Assembly (NCBI GenBank): GCA_033002965.1
Contig: JAURVB010013539.1
Location: 62,001 to 126,000, forward strand
DNA: 64,000 nt
Direction: 5' to 3'
Source: Piper betle
Taxonomy: Eukaryota > Streptophyta > Magnoliopsida > Piperales > Piperaceae
Part shown: piece by piece, positions 11,587-22,932 of the stretch
Layout of the letters: the number at the start of each line of letters is the position of its first letter
How positions within the stretch are numbered: position 1 is the first letter of the stretch
Position numbers and translations under genes: made by a program
Notes under the pieces: model-generated
Database searches by the model: none
The model's input: only the letters and a program-made list of their open reading frames with translations
What the model was told of the DNA's origin: nothing

Positions 11587-13056
11587 CACAATAAGCAGCG
11601 AAATAAAACATTTCTGGTCTTGATTGCTTTTTGCGTGCAAACTTCCGATCTTTCCATAGCATACGGCTTGATGTAACGAAATTAATTTAGTATTCAAAAT
11701 TTTGAATTGGGGGAGAAGATTTTACTTATAAGTAGTAGTTTTATGTTTATTGCTTTGAAAAACACAAAGTAATTTTATGTTTATTGATTGAGCTGTTTTG
11801 CTCATTGTTTGTCATGTAAAGTCTTCTTTGTAGGGTTTAGGGTTACAAATTGTAGTTTGGATTACGTCCAAGCAGGGCTATGGACAAGTTGTAATTTGTT
11901 CATGATTGAAACCCGTCGCAAGAATAGCATGGATGTATAATGTAATTATAGGATGTCAAGTATACTTTTGGAATGTTGGTATTCCAATAGCTTGATGGTA
12001 GTATGACATTTTTTGTTCATTTTTTTAATGTAATTAGGGATCTATTTTCATATGAATTCCTCCTCAATGGGTAGGTTACCATGTCATCAATTTAATACCC
12101 GGTTCCAATTTTTGTCAATATTGACATAAAAATTATGTGAAAACAAATTAGCAACTATCTATCCCCTCATAGTATAACTTTTTTCCAAAATGTAATAGCA
12201 ATTATTTAATTGTACCCTTTAAAGTCCAAGTTCCCAAAAATATATTACACGGGTTCCCTCTCTACAACATTTAATATGAACCGGTAGATCAAGCGAACAA
12301 ATGAGAATTTAATCTTTCTAAAAGCAGGTGGGATTGATTTGTACTAAAATTTAATTTATAATTATAATATCTCAAATTTGATATAATTATGTATAAAAAA
12401 ATATTTTAATCAATCATATTTTTTATTTAAATTTGAAATTGTATAATGATATTTTATAACTTGGTTATATTTATATAAAAAAATATAAGATAAATATGAT
12501 CAAAAATATTATTACTTGTATAAAATATCAAACATTGAGTCAAGCCTAATTGTGTGAGTATAATTTTAGGCCCGACTCATTTTATATCAAGTTAACCTTC
12601 GAGTCGAGTAACAAGCTAAATCAAGTTTAATCGAACGGTAAAAAACCCTATGAGACGTGGTGGCCTTGTCGTGTAAGGCAGGGGCGATGGTTGCCCATTG
12701 TTATTTTTTTAAAAATATTAAATTTAATCTTAAATGCATTTTAGATAATTTGTATTTTTTTCCTATTAAAGTAATTATGCCTGATTTTTCTAACGTTTGG
12801 TAATATTAAAAAAACATCTTTTTTCTGGTAAAAAGCATATATTAATATTATTGAACAAATAAGAGTCACTTTTCAGCATAAAATGTTAAGCACAACCACA
12901 AGTTGCTTCATTTTTTAACTCATGTATCATTTACAATTAAAATTGAATCCCAATATATTGTGTTTATATACATCCAACTACTCAAATGAAAAATTTTAGC
13001 CGCAAAAGAGAGTGGGGAGTGGAGAAGAACCAAGGTAGGGCAAGCAGCGGCCAGCC
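11587..13056. other. Spacer between ZFWD and SDH pseudogene
   Basis: The ZFWD 3' UTR occupies the first few hundred bases. The rest is AT-rich without a credible open frame. About 12,540-12,640 contains CGAGTCGAGTAACAAGCT-type words of the dispersed GAGCTCGA repeat. Confidence 0.5.
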
Positions 13057-15326
13057 ATGGGGAAGGGAGGCGAGGGCGGCAGCGATGGCGACAACATGGC
13101 CGCATGGCTGCTCGGCGTCAACAACCTCAAAATCCATTTGTGAATGTTGATTGATTTCAATTCACCTATACGTTCATGCAGTAGGCGACTTCATTAACTA
13201 ACAAAATTGAAAATTTCAAGGTTAGGATTTAGATGAGAAGATCACACATCAATTAAGACATTATTGTTTTTTATAAGACAATATGACAATTTCTAGATCA
13301 CTCGAACATGTATAGTACGTCGAACCACCATCGATTCTTTTCTCCTTACTAGAAGGTGGTGAAAGTTCTAATCTGATTGAGCTTTATATTGGACATTCTC
13401 TAGTTTTCATAATTATCTTTCTATTTGTATTACTTTTGGTTGATTAATATATTCCATACAAATTGTGCACATGAAGGGTAACTTATGCTTCTCGTTTCTG
13501 CTCTGAATCTGAAGCCAGCTGATTTGTGCAGACGTTTGGAAGTGGTTGCCTTGTGGTTAAAGAGCCGATGGTGATTGGGCATGAGTGTGCCGGTGCGATC
13601 GAGGAAGCAGGGAGTGTGGTGAGGAATTTTGTTGTGGGTGATCGAGTTGCTTTGGAGCCTGGGATTAGCTGCTGCCGATGAGACTTGTGCATAAATGGTC
13701 GGTACAATTTGTGCCCAGATATGAAGTTCTTTGCCACGCCTCCTGTCCATGGCTCACTTCCTAATCAAGTGAATAAAATGTTGCTGTTTATGGAACATTC
13801 TTGTGATCGTGCTTTATAACCATTCTTGTTTATTAGTGATGAATTTTATTGTTCTTGTTTACTCACGAGAAATAAAATGAGTAAATGGTTTATCAATATT
13901 TCATTGATGAGTGACATATAGATGCACAACCAATTAGATTTATTTTGTCATTGTTATATATTGATTATGAGTTAAGTGCTATGTCATTCTATTCCAATAA
14001 TGTCTTAAACGGAAGCAACTTCTTATGTGCAGTATGACCGAGTCATTTTTGGTTAGTTATCTATAACCTCCCGCTTCTGTAAATACTACAAGTGAATTTA
14101 TTCGCTTAAATATGAAGCGGGTGTTTTTCCTTTTGGCACAATTTTGTGTAACATTACTGTTAATGGTAAACATGTTTTCTTTTTCTTTGTTAAATTGCCG
14201 CCTCTCAGTCTCTCTTTGAATATATTCCATGACCAATCCACATATTATCCAAATGTCATGCTGACCAATCAACATTTGCTGTCAGTCATTAGGTGCTGTA
14301 GTCATACAGAATTAACTTTAATAAATGGAAAAATAAGCAGAAGGGAATTATTTATGCATTTTAGCTGCTTTGTATATGGTTAATTAAGTGTTGCTTTATC
14401 TATAAGAATTTACTTTTTTTCCTTTGTAGATAGTGCATCCGGTAGATTTATGTTTTAAGCTACCCGACAATGTGAGCTTGGAGGAGGGGGCAATGTGTGA
14501 GCCCCTTAGTGTGGGAATTCATGCTTGCCAGCGTTCTGTTGTAGGTCCTGAGACGAAAATTCTCATAGTCGGAGCCAGCTCAATAGGCTTAGTCACAATG
14601 ATGGCTGCTCATGCATTTGGTGCCCCCAAGATAGTTATAGTGGATGTGGATAACTCTCAGTTGTCAGCTGCAAAGAATTTGGGTGCAGATCAAGGAGTTA
14701 AAGTTTCTACTGATATCAAGGTTATGTGCTTTTTAACTCCTAGTGCTATTTTTCCAAGAGAAAAAATATGGACTATGGTAATTTTCTTTACTGTGTGGCT
14801 GGTAGAGATCTTAAAATGCATGAAATTGGTGAAATCATATATGTCGTGCAGGATCTGGATGAGGAAGTTGTACAAATCCAGAAGGTTATGGGAGCTTCAG
14901 TTGATATAAGTTTTGATTGTGCTGGTTTTAGCAAGACCATTTCCACTGCTCTAAATGCTACTAGTCCTGGTGGCAAGGTCTGCCTTGTTGGGACTGGCCA
15001 CGTAGAGCTCACGGTCTCTCTCGCAGGCGCTGCTCAAAGGTGAACAATTTCTCGTTTCTTATTTCACTTTGTTGACAACTCATTTTCTTTATCTATCATT
15101 CTCTGGTTGATTCTCTTCGATCTTGACCATATCAGGGAAGTCGATGTGGTTGGTAATTTCCGCTACAAGAATACATGGCCATTGTGCTTGGAATTTCTAA
15201 GAAGTGGAAAGATTGTTGTAAAACTTTATCGCTCAAGGGTTTGGATTCTCCCAGAAAGAAGTTGAAGAAGCTTTTGAAACCAGTGCTTGTGGAGGGAATG
15301 CGATCAAGGTTATGTTTAACCTTTGA
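13057..15326 (+). pseudogene. Sorbitol dehydrogenase (MDR zinc enzyme) pseudogene with introns
   Basis: Pieces in order: 13057-13140 (exon 1, MGKGGEGGSDGDNMAAWLLG then NNLKIH), 13532-13768, 14430-14720, 14852-15039 and 15136-15326. The family oxidises polyols such as sorbitol with NAD+ and zinc. Preserved marks are GHECAG, GDRVALEPG, MCEPLSVG, DCAGF and the C-terminal NAIKVMFNL before TGA at 15,324. Damage: exon 1 hits an in-frame TGA at 13,141. The segment with the first zinc-ligand Cys and the GICGSD motif (about 30 residues) is missing. A TGA at 13,679 replaces a structural-zinc Cys. The Rossmann motif GAGPIG reads GASSIG. Two bases are missing near 15,224, shifting the frame. Introns are kept, so it arose by DNA duplication or in-place decay, not retroposition. 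At least three lesions make assembly error an unlikely full explanation. Confidence 0.9.
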
Positions 15327-18300
15327 TTGTCAAATGAAATGAAATCTCTTTTGAGGATTCTTGTATACTTGGTGCTTGCTATGGATTAAGTTTTATCTTT
15401 GTTATAGACGCTCAAACTTGTATTGTATGAATAAACATGTTTTTATCTACCTCTTGCCTCTGATGGGCATGTCTCCATTGCCATGATTACTTGTAGAAGC
15501 TCATAGTAACTAACAAGAGGTTCTTGAACCTTTGTGTAGCTTTGCTTTCTTCTTAACTCAGTTGTAAAGGAATGACATGAGGCTTTGTTTAGCTGAAAGA
15601 GAATATATCTTTTGTTAAATATTTTATGACAATGAATGAACGAAACTCAGAGACATGACCAAAGCTAGGTGACGCAGTTTGATAAGTCAACGTTAAGCCG
15701 TGGTTAGGCATCAAGTCGCAGTTGTGTACTGTTACCATTCTAGTTCAGGTGTAGAATTTATTTGAGGATGATGGCTTTCTTACAATAACTAGTAAATAGA
15801 TCTGAAGATTTAAAAAGTTCCAAGATAATTGAACAATTAGTATATAATAATATTGAACAAAAACTAAATAATAAGTTTAGGTTTAGGCAGGGTAACAGTG
15901 TCTTGTTTAGAACAACTTACAAGTTATACCTGAATGAAGGTCTTCAATGTGTGTCAGTGTGTGTGCTTGTGGTTGTACAGATGCTCTTAACTTCTAAGCC
16001 AATGAATGTATAATAGCATTGTACCTCTAACTTTTCTGTCGAAGAAGATGATTTTATTATGATTTATTCAAAATATAAGGGACCAAGGTTGTAGTGCTCC
16101 TGAATCGCCAACCATTTATCAATTACTAACATCCACTAAAATAATAATTATGACCAAGTTAATTCATTTTTTAAATGTTACTTTTTGCTATTAAATGAAA
16201 GAACTAAGAAATTGTTGGGTTATTCAAATTTATTTTTCCATGTTTGGAATAAAACCTATTGATTTACAAGTAATATAATCCAAAACCTGACAATTCAGAC
16301 TCTTACTCAAAATAAATGGTTATGTATGGAGAACAAATGCCTATTTTACCATGTTTGAAGGTACATGTTGTATGACAATGAAAGAGAAGCTTTGGAAAAA
16401 AAATACCGAAGAGAAAAATATTGTTGATAGTATAAATACTGTATAATTACTAATGTACAAATTGTAAATAATTAAATAGTGTCTTCATATTTGGAAGTCA
16501 ATTTAAAAACCGGATATCAGGTACCGGGCATCAATAAAACTAAACGGCTATTAATCCGGGTATTTAAAACCCTATTATTAGAAGTTGATAACGTCGGATG
16601 CTCAATTAAACAAATCCTATAACACCCTTTTGAGGTCTTATATGCATCTTTATATAACCGCAATTGGACCCATTTGGCCATTTTATATATGTTAAATTAA
16701 CAACAATGAATGTAATCCTCATTCCTCACAACTCAAAGGCACCGGAATACTACTCAAGTTGTAAAATGATAATTTCAAAGTTATTATAAGTGTAAAAATA
16801 ATTAAATATAAATTAATAAATTATAATTCTACACAGAATAATACAACTGATAATTCAGTTTTAAACGCTGACCAACTACGTGTGATCCACCTTTTAAAAA
16901 GAAAAAATCAAGTGTTTAACTGTTGTTGCGTACTCCTCATAGTGTACGTAAACGGGCCCACAGGGGTGTTCCCAGAACGTTGTGTGTATATGGCGTCTCC
17001 TGAACAGCGTACATAAAAATCACTTGATCCCTTGCTAATCCTCAAAAAACTCCCCGGACGTACCAAGCAGGGTGTCGTACATGCCAGCTGGCAATTTTCC
17101 TGCTCATATTAAATTTTGATTAATTATATTTATTTTTTCATTTTATCGAAAAAACCGAATTGAACCTGCCCTTCACGTCCGCGTATTTTCGAATACAGCG
17201 AAAAGACTACCAACCCCCCTCTTTCCATCAATTACTTAGCAAAAAATGGACATTTTTGTCTTTTCCTCCTTCAACTGTTGTTAATGGCTTAATGGAGGCT
17301 TAATGGACCCAAATATAATTGATGCCCCTGATACTAAAAATCCTTGCAAATGTGCCCTTATTGGTTAAGCTTTCTTACTTACACTTTTTTTAATATATTT
17401 TATTTCCCTTATACTTAACATTTTATCTTTTTAATTCAAAGTTCATATATATGGCAAGATAACTATACTAATAATTTTAAACATAGAGTTCTTTAAAAAG
17501 CTTTTTTAGATGATCTTAATTTTGCTTGTTAGACTGAGATTTCCTGCAACTTAAAATTCTTTCATGTTTCTTTTATGTGTATTATTAGTATCTAATTACT
17601 TTTAAAAAAAATCAAGGCAAGTAAACTGGCTCAATTAATTAGATTTAAGTTAGAATACTTCAAGTTAATATATTACATGATAAATTAAATTTACCCCTAA
17701 CTTCTAGGCATGACTTTTTAACATAAAAAATTAGCATTAGAAGGAGATTAATGATATTAAATTAAATATTTTTGACATTATATTTTATGTAAAATTTAAT
17801 TTGGGGTTAAAACTGAATCGAGTTGATGTTAAATATATATTTGCTGGTTTTGACATGTTTTGAAATTTAAAAATAATATATAACATTCGATTTTTAGTGA
17901 TTATGTTTGATTTTAAAAATATATAATTAAAAGAAAGAAATAAGGTGATGTTATATTGTTTAATATAAATATAAAATTATTATGAATAGATATTTTATCT
18001 TAAATGTATTGTAAATGAAATTTGATGCCTCATTCTTAAAAACAAAACTTCTAGTATGAAATTATACTAAAAGGTGGGAGTAAGATTAACCTGGATTCAA
18101 AATTGGAATAAAGTTAAGTATTTATACAATTAAATAAATTTACAAATGAATGTGCCGAATTTGAAACCTAGAGAACTTCAATCTATCTAAAGTTACTTGA
18201 TATATTAAATAAAATAAAAAGAGGGGCTATAACGTGATATAAAGATTTAAGTAGGGCCATTTTCGAATTTTAATTCCCGTAAATTGATTTCCATTTAAAT

Positions 18301-18340
18301 TTAATTAAATGAAATAAGAAATTAATTATTTTTCATCACC
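15327..18340. other. AT-rich spacer with no gene recognised
   Basis: I find no exon-like segment on either strand. Composition is AT-rich, with a few moderately GC-rich patches (about 16,920-17,100) that carry no recognisable protein. Diverged repeat wording is likely but no element ends were found. Confidence 0.45.
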
Positions 18341-19173
18341 ACTAGATTCCCGCACCTCCCTCCCAACGGCTCTCCGCCGCTCTTCTCGCCGGGTTCCGAT
18401 CGGTCCGCCGCCCTCGCCGGCAGACCCGCCGGAGTTGCGGCGACCGGCACCGGACCTGCTCCTTCTTTCTCCTCTTACTCGGCAGGCTCCTTTCTACTTC
18501 ATCTCTTCTTCTCTGGCTTCGATTTCGTTGAAGTTCGATTTTTTTCTGTTCCGAAGAATTTTGGCGAAGGTGTGGTGTGGAAGGAGGTTTCGTGTTGATA
18601 TTGGTGTTGAATCAGTGCTTTGAGAAGATTGGTGTGATGATTTGACGCTGTTTTCGGTGGGTTTTGGTTTGATTCGGCTTAAGTTTGTGGGTTTTTGCTA
18701 CTGTTATTGTTGTGTTTTTTTAAGGTAGTGGTGTTAATACGTTGTGAAAGATGATTTCGTGTTGAGTCTGGTACTATTTACGATTTTTGGTCGAAGATTT
18801 TATGATTTGATGCTTTTTTTGTGTGTGTGGCTTGATTTGATCACGGAGGTGTGATTTGGGGAGGAATATGAGTTTTTGTTGTCTGAAGTTTGCATCTTTG
18901 TTGCTATTTTTTTATTGTCAAAAGTCTGGAGTGTGAGTTGGTGAGCATGGTCAACTATGGCGACGGTTGGTTCTTGGTTCGATGGCTTGTAGGTTCTCAC
19001 GGGCAAGCAAGCAGCTTGACTTCTTAAACTCGGGGGATATTGCTTGTGAGGACGATATAGGAGTCAAAAATTGAATATTGTGCACCATCCGGTTGGATTG
19101 TTCATCTCGTTCATCCGAAATAGGTAAGTGGTGATCAGAGTGTATTTTGTGGGTAGTTAGGGAAGGCATTTTT
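18341..19173 (+). promoter_or_regulatory. 5' leader region of the PEPKR1-like kinase
   Basis: A sudden C-rich block (CCTCCCTCCCAACGGCTCTC near 18,355) marks a likely transcript start region. The long stretch to the ATG at 19,174 has no conserved protein. The T/G-rich part 18,640-19,130 resembles a leader intron, but I could not fix its borders; a GTAAGTGG word near 19,124 is a possible donor. An open frame at 18,435-18,623 has no family resemblance and is not called. Confidence 0.4.
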
Positions 19174-21481
19174 ATGGCTGTTGCCGGGGGCAACGGCAAG
19201 ATATTGTTGGATCTGCAGAGCAATTGTTACAGAGTGGCTGGCTTGGCTGGAAGTGTGTTGCAGACGGCGGAGACAGCAAATCTTAGGGATAGGTTTGTGT
19301 TGGGGGAGCAGTTGGGATGGGGAAGGTTTGGAATAATTAGGAAGTGTTCTGACAAATTAACTGGTGAGATATTCGCATGCAAGTCGATTGCTAAGGATCG
19401 GTTGGTGACCCCCAGTGATATATGTAGTGTGAAGTTGGAGATTGAGATAATGAGAAAGCTTTCCGGGCATCCATATGTTGTGGATTTGAAGGCTGTCTAT
19501 GAGGAGGTAGATTATGTGCATCTGGTAATGGAGCTTTGCGCGGGTGGGGAGCTTTTCAACAGGTTGGAGAAGCAGGGCCGGCTGCCAGAGTCACAGGCTC
19601 GAGTTTTATTTAGACATCTCATGGAAGTGGTGTTATATTGTCATGATAATGGGATTATTCACAGGGATCTGAAGCCTGAAAATGTTTTGTTGCTTACTAA
19701 TTCTCCTTCATCCCCTATTAAATTGGCAGATTTTGGCCTAGCAACATACATAAAACCAGGTTATTACTTTGCCTTCTTTAGTAATCTTAATAAAATTCAA
19801 CCTTTTCTTTTTGCCGTCATAGATTGATAAATAATACACGTTGATAAAATTATCTTATGCTTTACAGGGCAGAGCCTGAATGGTACTGTGGGAAGTCCAT
19901 TTTACATAGCTCCAGAAGTATTGGCTGGGGGATACAATCAGGCAGCTGATGTGTGGAGTGCTGGGGTTATTCTTTATATTCTCCTAAGTGGAATACCACC
20001 CTTCTGGGGCAAAACTAAATCACAAATATTTGACGCTGTTAGAGCTTCTGATCTTCTGTTTCCTTCTGATCAATGGCGTTTCATATCCTCATCTGCTGCG
20101 GATTTGATCACTCGGATGTTATCTAGAGATCCTTCTCAAAGACTCACAGCTGCACAGGTTCTAGGTATACTTTTAACTTAATTTTTGACAAAGATTAAGT
20201 GAAGAAGACAATTCATAAATATTGTAGGCCCTGATTCTCTAGTTAATGAAATAGTCTATTATGTAGAGTATGTTCAGTTGCCTATTATGTTAGAATTCGC
20301 CTGGTTTTTACATCTTGCTTTTAGGTTATTCTGTTTGATACTTTAAATGTAATTTTCTTTGCTAACCTTTCTTCTTATGATCTACAAGTCTTTTTTTATT
20401 CCCCCACTGAGATGGCTTTGATGTAGTTGTCTTGATCTTTTCTCGGAAGTTGGCTTATATATGAAAACATTATCTGGAGTTGCATATGCTGACTTCAGTC
20501 ATGTGCTTCTTCTTCTTCTTCTCTCTCTCTCAATTTTTTTAAAAAATTAAATGATTTGTGTGATAGAGTTGTTTACAGTGTTGCATATTTAGAATATTAA
20601 CACTGAACTAGCTAGCTCACTACATCTACGAATTTGCATATTTGATGAAAACTCTGTCTTATCACGGTTTTCTTTGTCATTTCAGAGCATGCATGGTTAA
20701 ATGATTGCTCACTGCTGTCTGAAGAAACATATGAAAATGGTGGCTTTTATGGGGAACAGTTGGACTTTAGTAGCATTTCTTTCTCTTCTTCCTTCGTCTG
20801 CAGAGACCAGGACTTCAGTTTTGGTTCTGTGTCTCCTGCTCCTTATGACACACAGCAACTAGATGTTTCTCCTTTATTTACTTGCAAGTCATCGTTTACT
20901 TCCTTGCAAGTAGAAGTTACTCCCACATCGATGGCATATCAGGACTTCTCTTTTCAAAGCCATGGAGAATCAGATGGTGTTGAATTTTTCTCCCCCATTC
21001 CAAGTATGCCAAGCTTCACTTTTTTCAGTACAGATTCTCCAGCCGAGCCAGTGAGGCAGTCAGTTTTTGTGCCTAATATATCAAAGTTCAATGCTGTCGA
21101 AACCTGTAATGACTTTGTTCTTTGCCAAATTCCATTCCGTTTGATTGTTCATGTTTCATATTTAGTGTTTCTGATTTCAATTGGTTTTATGTTTGATTAG
21201 CAGTGGCTGGTTTCGATAAACTGTTCCAATCACCTGTTTCGGCTGCATTCCTTCAACTAGAGGCTAAAGACCAGGAACGTATTAAGGTCAGAGATGGTAG
21301 AAAGGGCCAAGTTGGGTTGTCAGCCACAAAAGGGTTGGCGGGAATCCACAGCCGGAGAACTCAAACCATTGGGTGTGGGGAGCTAGAGCAGCTGGATATA
21401 ATGGTCGTCACAGAGTCAGTTGTTCGATGGGCATCTTGCACAATTCTTCCCAGCACTTTAAGGTCGTCTCTTGTCTGCTGA
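19174..21481 (+). CDS. PEPKR1-like serine/threonine kinase (CDPK-related, no EF hands)
   Basis: Exons 19174-19759, 19868-20164, 20686-21105 and 21201-21481 join in frame to about 527 residues, close to Arabidopsis PEPKR1. Kinase landmarks are all present: glycine loop LGEQLGWGRFGIIRK (about residue 45), FACKSI with the catalytic Lys, EIEIM with the helix C Glu, catalytic loop IIHRDLKPEN, DFG in LADFGLATYIKPG, and GSPFYIAPEVLAGG. The kinase domain ends at the QRLTAAQVL/EHAWL splice. A Ser/Phe-rich tail follows (DFSFGS, FTCKSSFTSL, MPSFTFFS) and the protein ends in RWASC...LRSSLVC. No calmodulin-like EF hand is seen, so calcium control is not expected. The family resembles PEP-carboxylase kinases and CDPKs; the substrate is unknown. 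The first ATG that makes a sensible N-terminus is 19,174. PEPKR2 is a less likely alternative, because the tail resembles PEPKR1. Confidence 0.9.
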
Positions 21482-22932
21482 AATTGAGATAGATGTAGGC
21501 TTTTATTGAGATGAAATCTGTGTAATGCGGCTTCTTTAAATGTCTTAGATTATGTGTCCTTGTATATGAACTATGAAGAAAGGCTCTGCTAGAAACGTTC
21601 CTGTATCCGTTAATATGTTCATTTGTTGGTTGTCATCGTGATAATTGCTGATGAAGGTTTACAAGCAGAAGAATAATGGAATGTTGGCGATAAGTGGGGA
21701 GCATGGGGCACAAAAATTTCACCAAATCCTTAAAAATTGTTAACCTAAGTCGAAGATTTGGAATTCATGTCTATTAATTTATCGGATCCGGAGATGTTGG
21801 ATGTGAGATTTATATTGCAAGTCTTAAAAGTTTTTGGGCATTGAGATCAACTACCAGCTATCATGTTGAATTTGATGGGTTGAGGTAAGTTTAGTTTTGC
21901 TTATTGTTTATTTTCTAATTTGGTTCAAGATTACTCGAGGAGCTCTGATTTGAGTTTGATTGAGCTTAATCTGTATTTACACACTCCTTTTTATTATAGT
22001 TCGTATTTTATGCAAAATTTAGTTTTAAGAACTAATATATTTTAACTTATCGTAATATTGTTCATAGATACTCAAATTGATCACATCCTGAATAGTATGA
22101 TACCCAAATCCAGTCATTTGTATTCAACTCTATGCTAAATAAAGTCAATCACTGTATAAATAAGTTCATAAACCAGATGGATTAGTTAATTACTGCAGAA
22201 CACATTATATTAAATGCAAAATGAGTCATCATAAGTTCACAACCCGATCCAATGCCAACACCTATTCATGGTAAAGGTAGAGGGACCTAATTTAAGCACA
22301 AGAATACTTAAAATTCATACGGCTAAACCTAAATGAGTGAGATGGAGAATTAAATTTATTTTCAACTAACTATTTGATCACAAATCATCGCCCCTTAGAG
22401 CATAAATTCACATGTAAGTTTCATTATCTGACCTAATTCTAATATTATGTTTTCATCATTTTTTTAAAAGAAAGTAAAAACTAGTTCATTATGAGGTGGG
22501 TCGTAGCTCAATTCGGCTCGAAGCTTAGACTATAAGTTAAATGTAAGTTCTCTTTTATGTACTTCATTTCCAACGTGTAAATATTTATTTTGTTAAGTCG
22601 TTTTCCATTTGATAAATTCGTTTATCTCACACGAAAATTGTATATTCGGCTCCTTTCTACGAGTAATTGTCTCTTTATTTTATTTAGATTTAATAACCAA
22701 TTGCCACATTTATTATGATATCCAGCTCAATGTTAATATAAATAAATGTCAAATGGGCTGGGCTCAAGCTCAAAGATAATCAATATGATGATTGGTGTCC
22801 GAACCCGGGCCTTGTAAGTTTCTGTAATTGGGCCTCTTTGTCCTCCTATGGCCCATTTGCAAAATCAAATTTATGGTTCCATTCCTTCACCATGGTCCGT
22901 CCTTCCTTACCCACCCCGAGCTCGGAGCGGCC
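21482..22932. other. Spacer between kinase and SET gene
   Basis: It holds the kinase 3' UTR and AT-rich sequence, with TCGAGGAGCTC and GGCTCGAAGCTT words of the dispersed GAGCTCGA repeat (about 21,930-22,000 and 22,500-22,530). The last 100 bases turn C-rich before the SET gene ATG. No other gene is seen. Confidence 0.45.
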
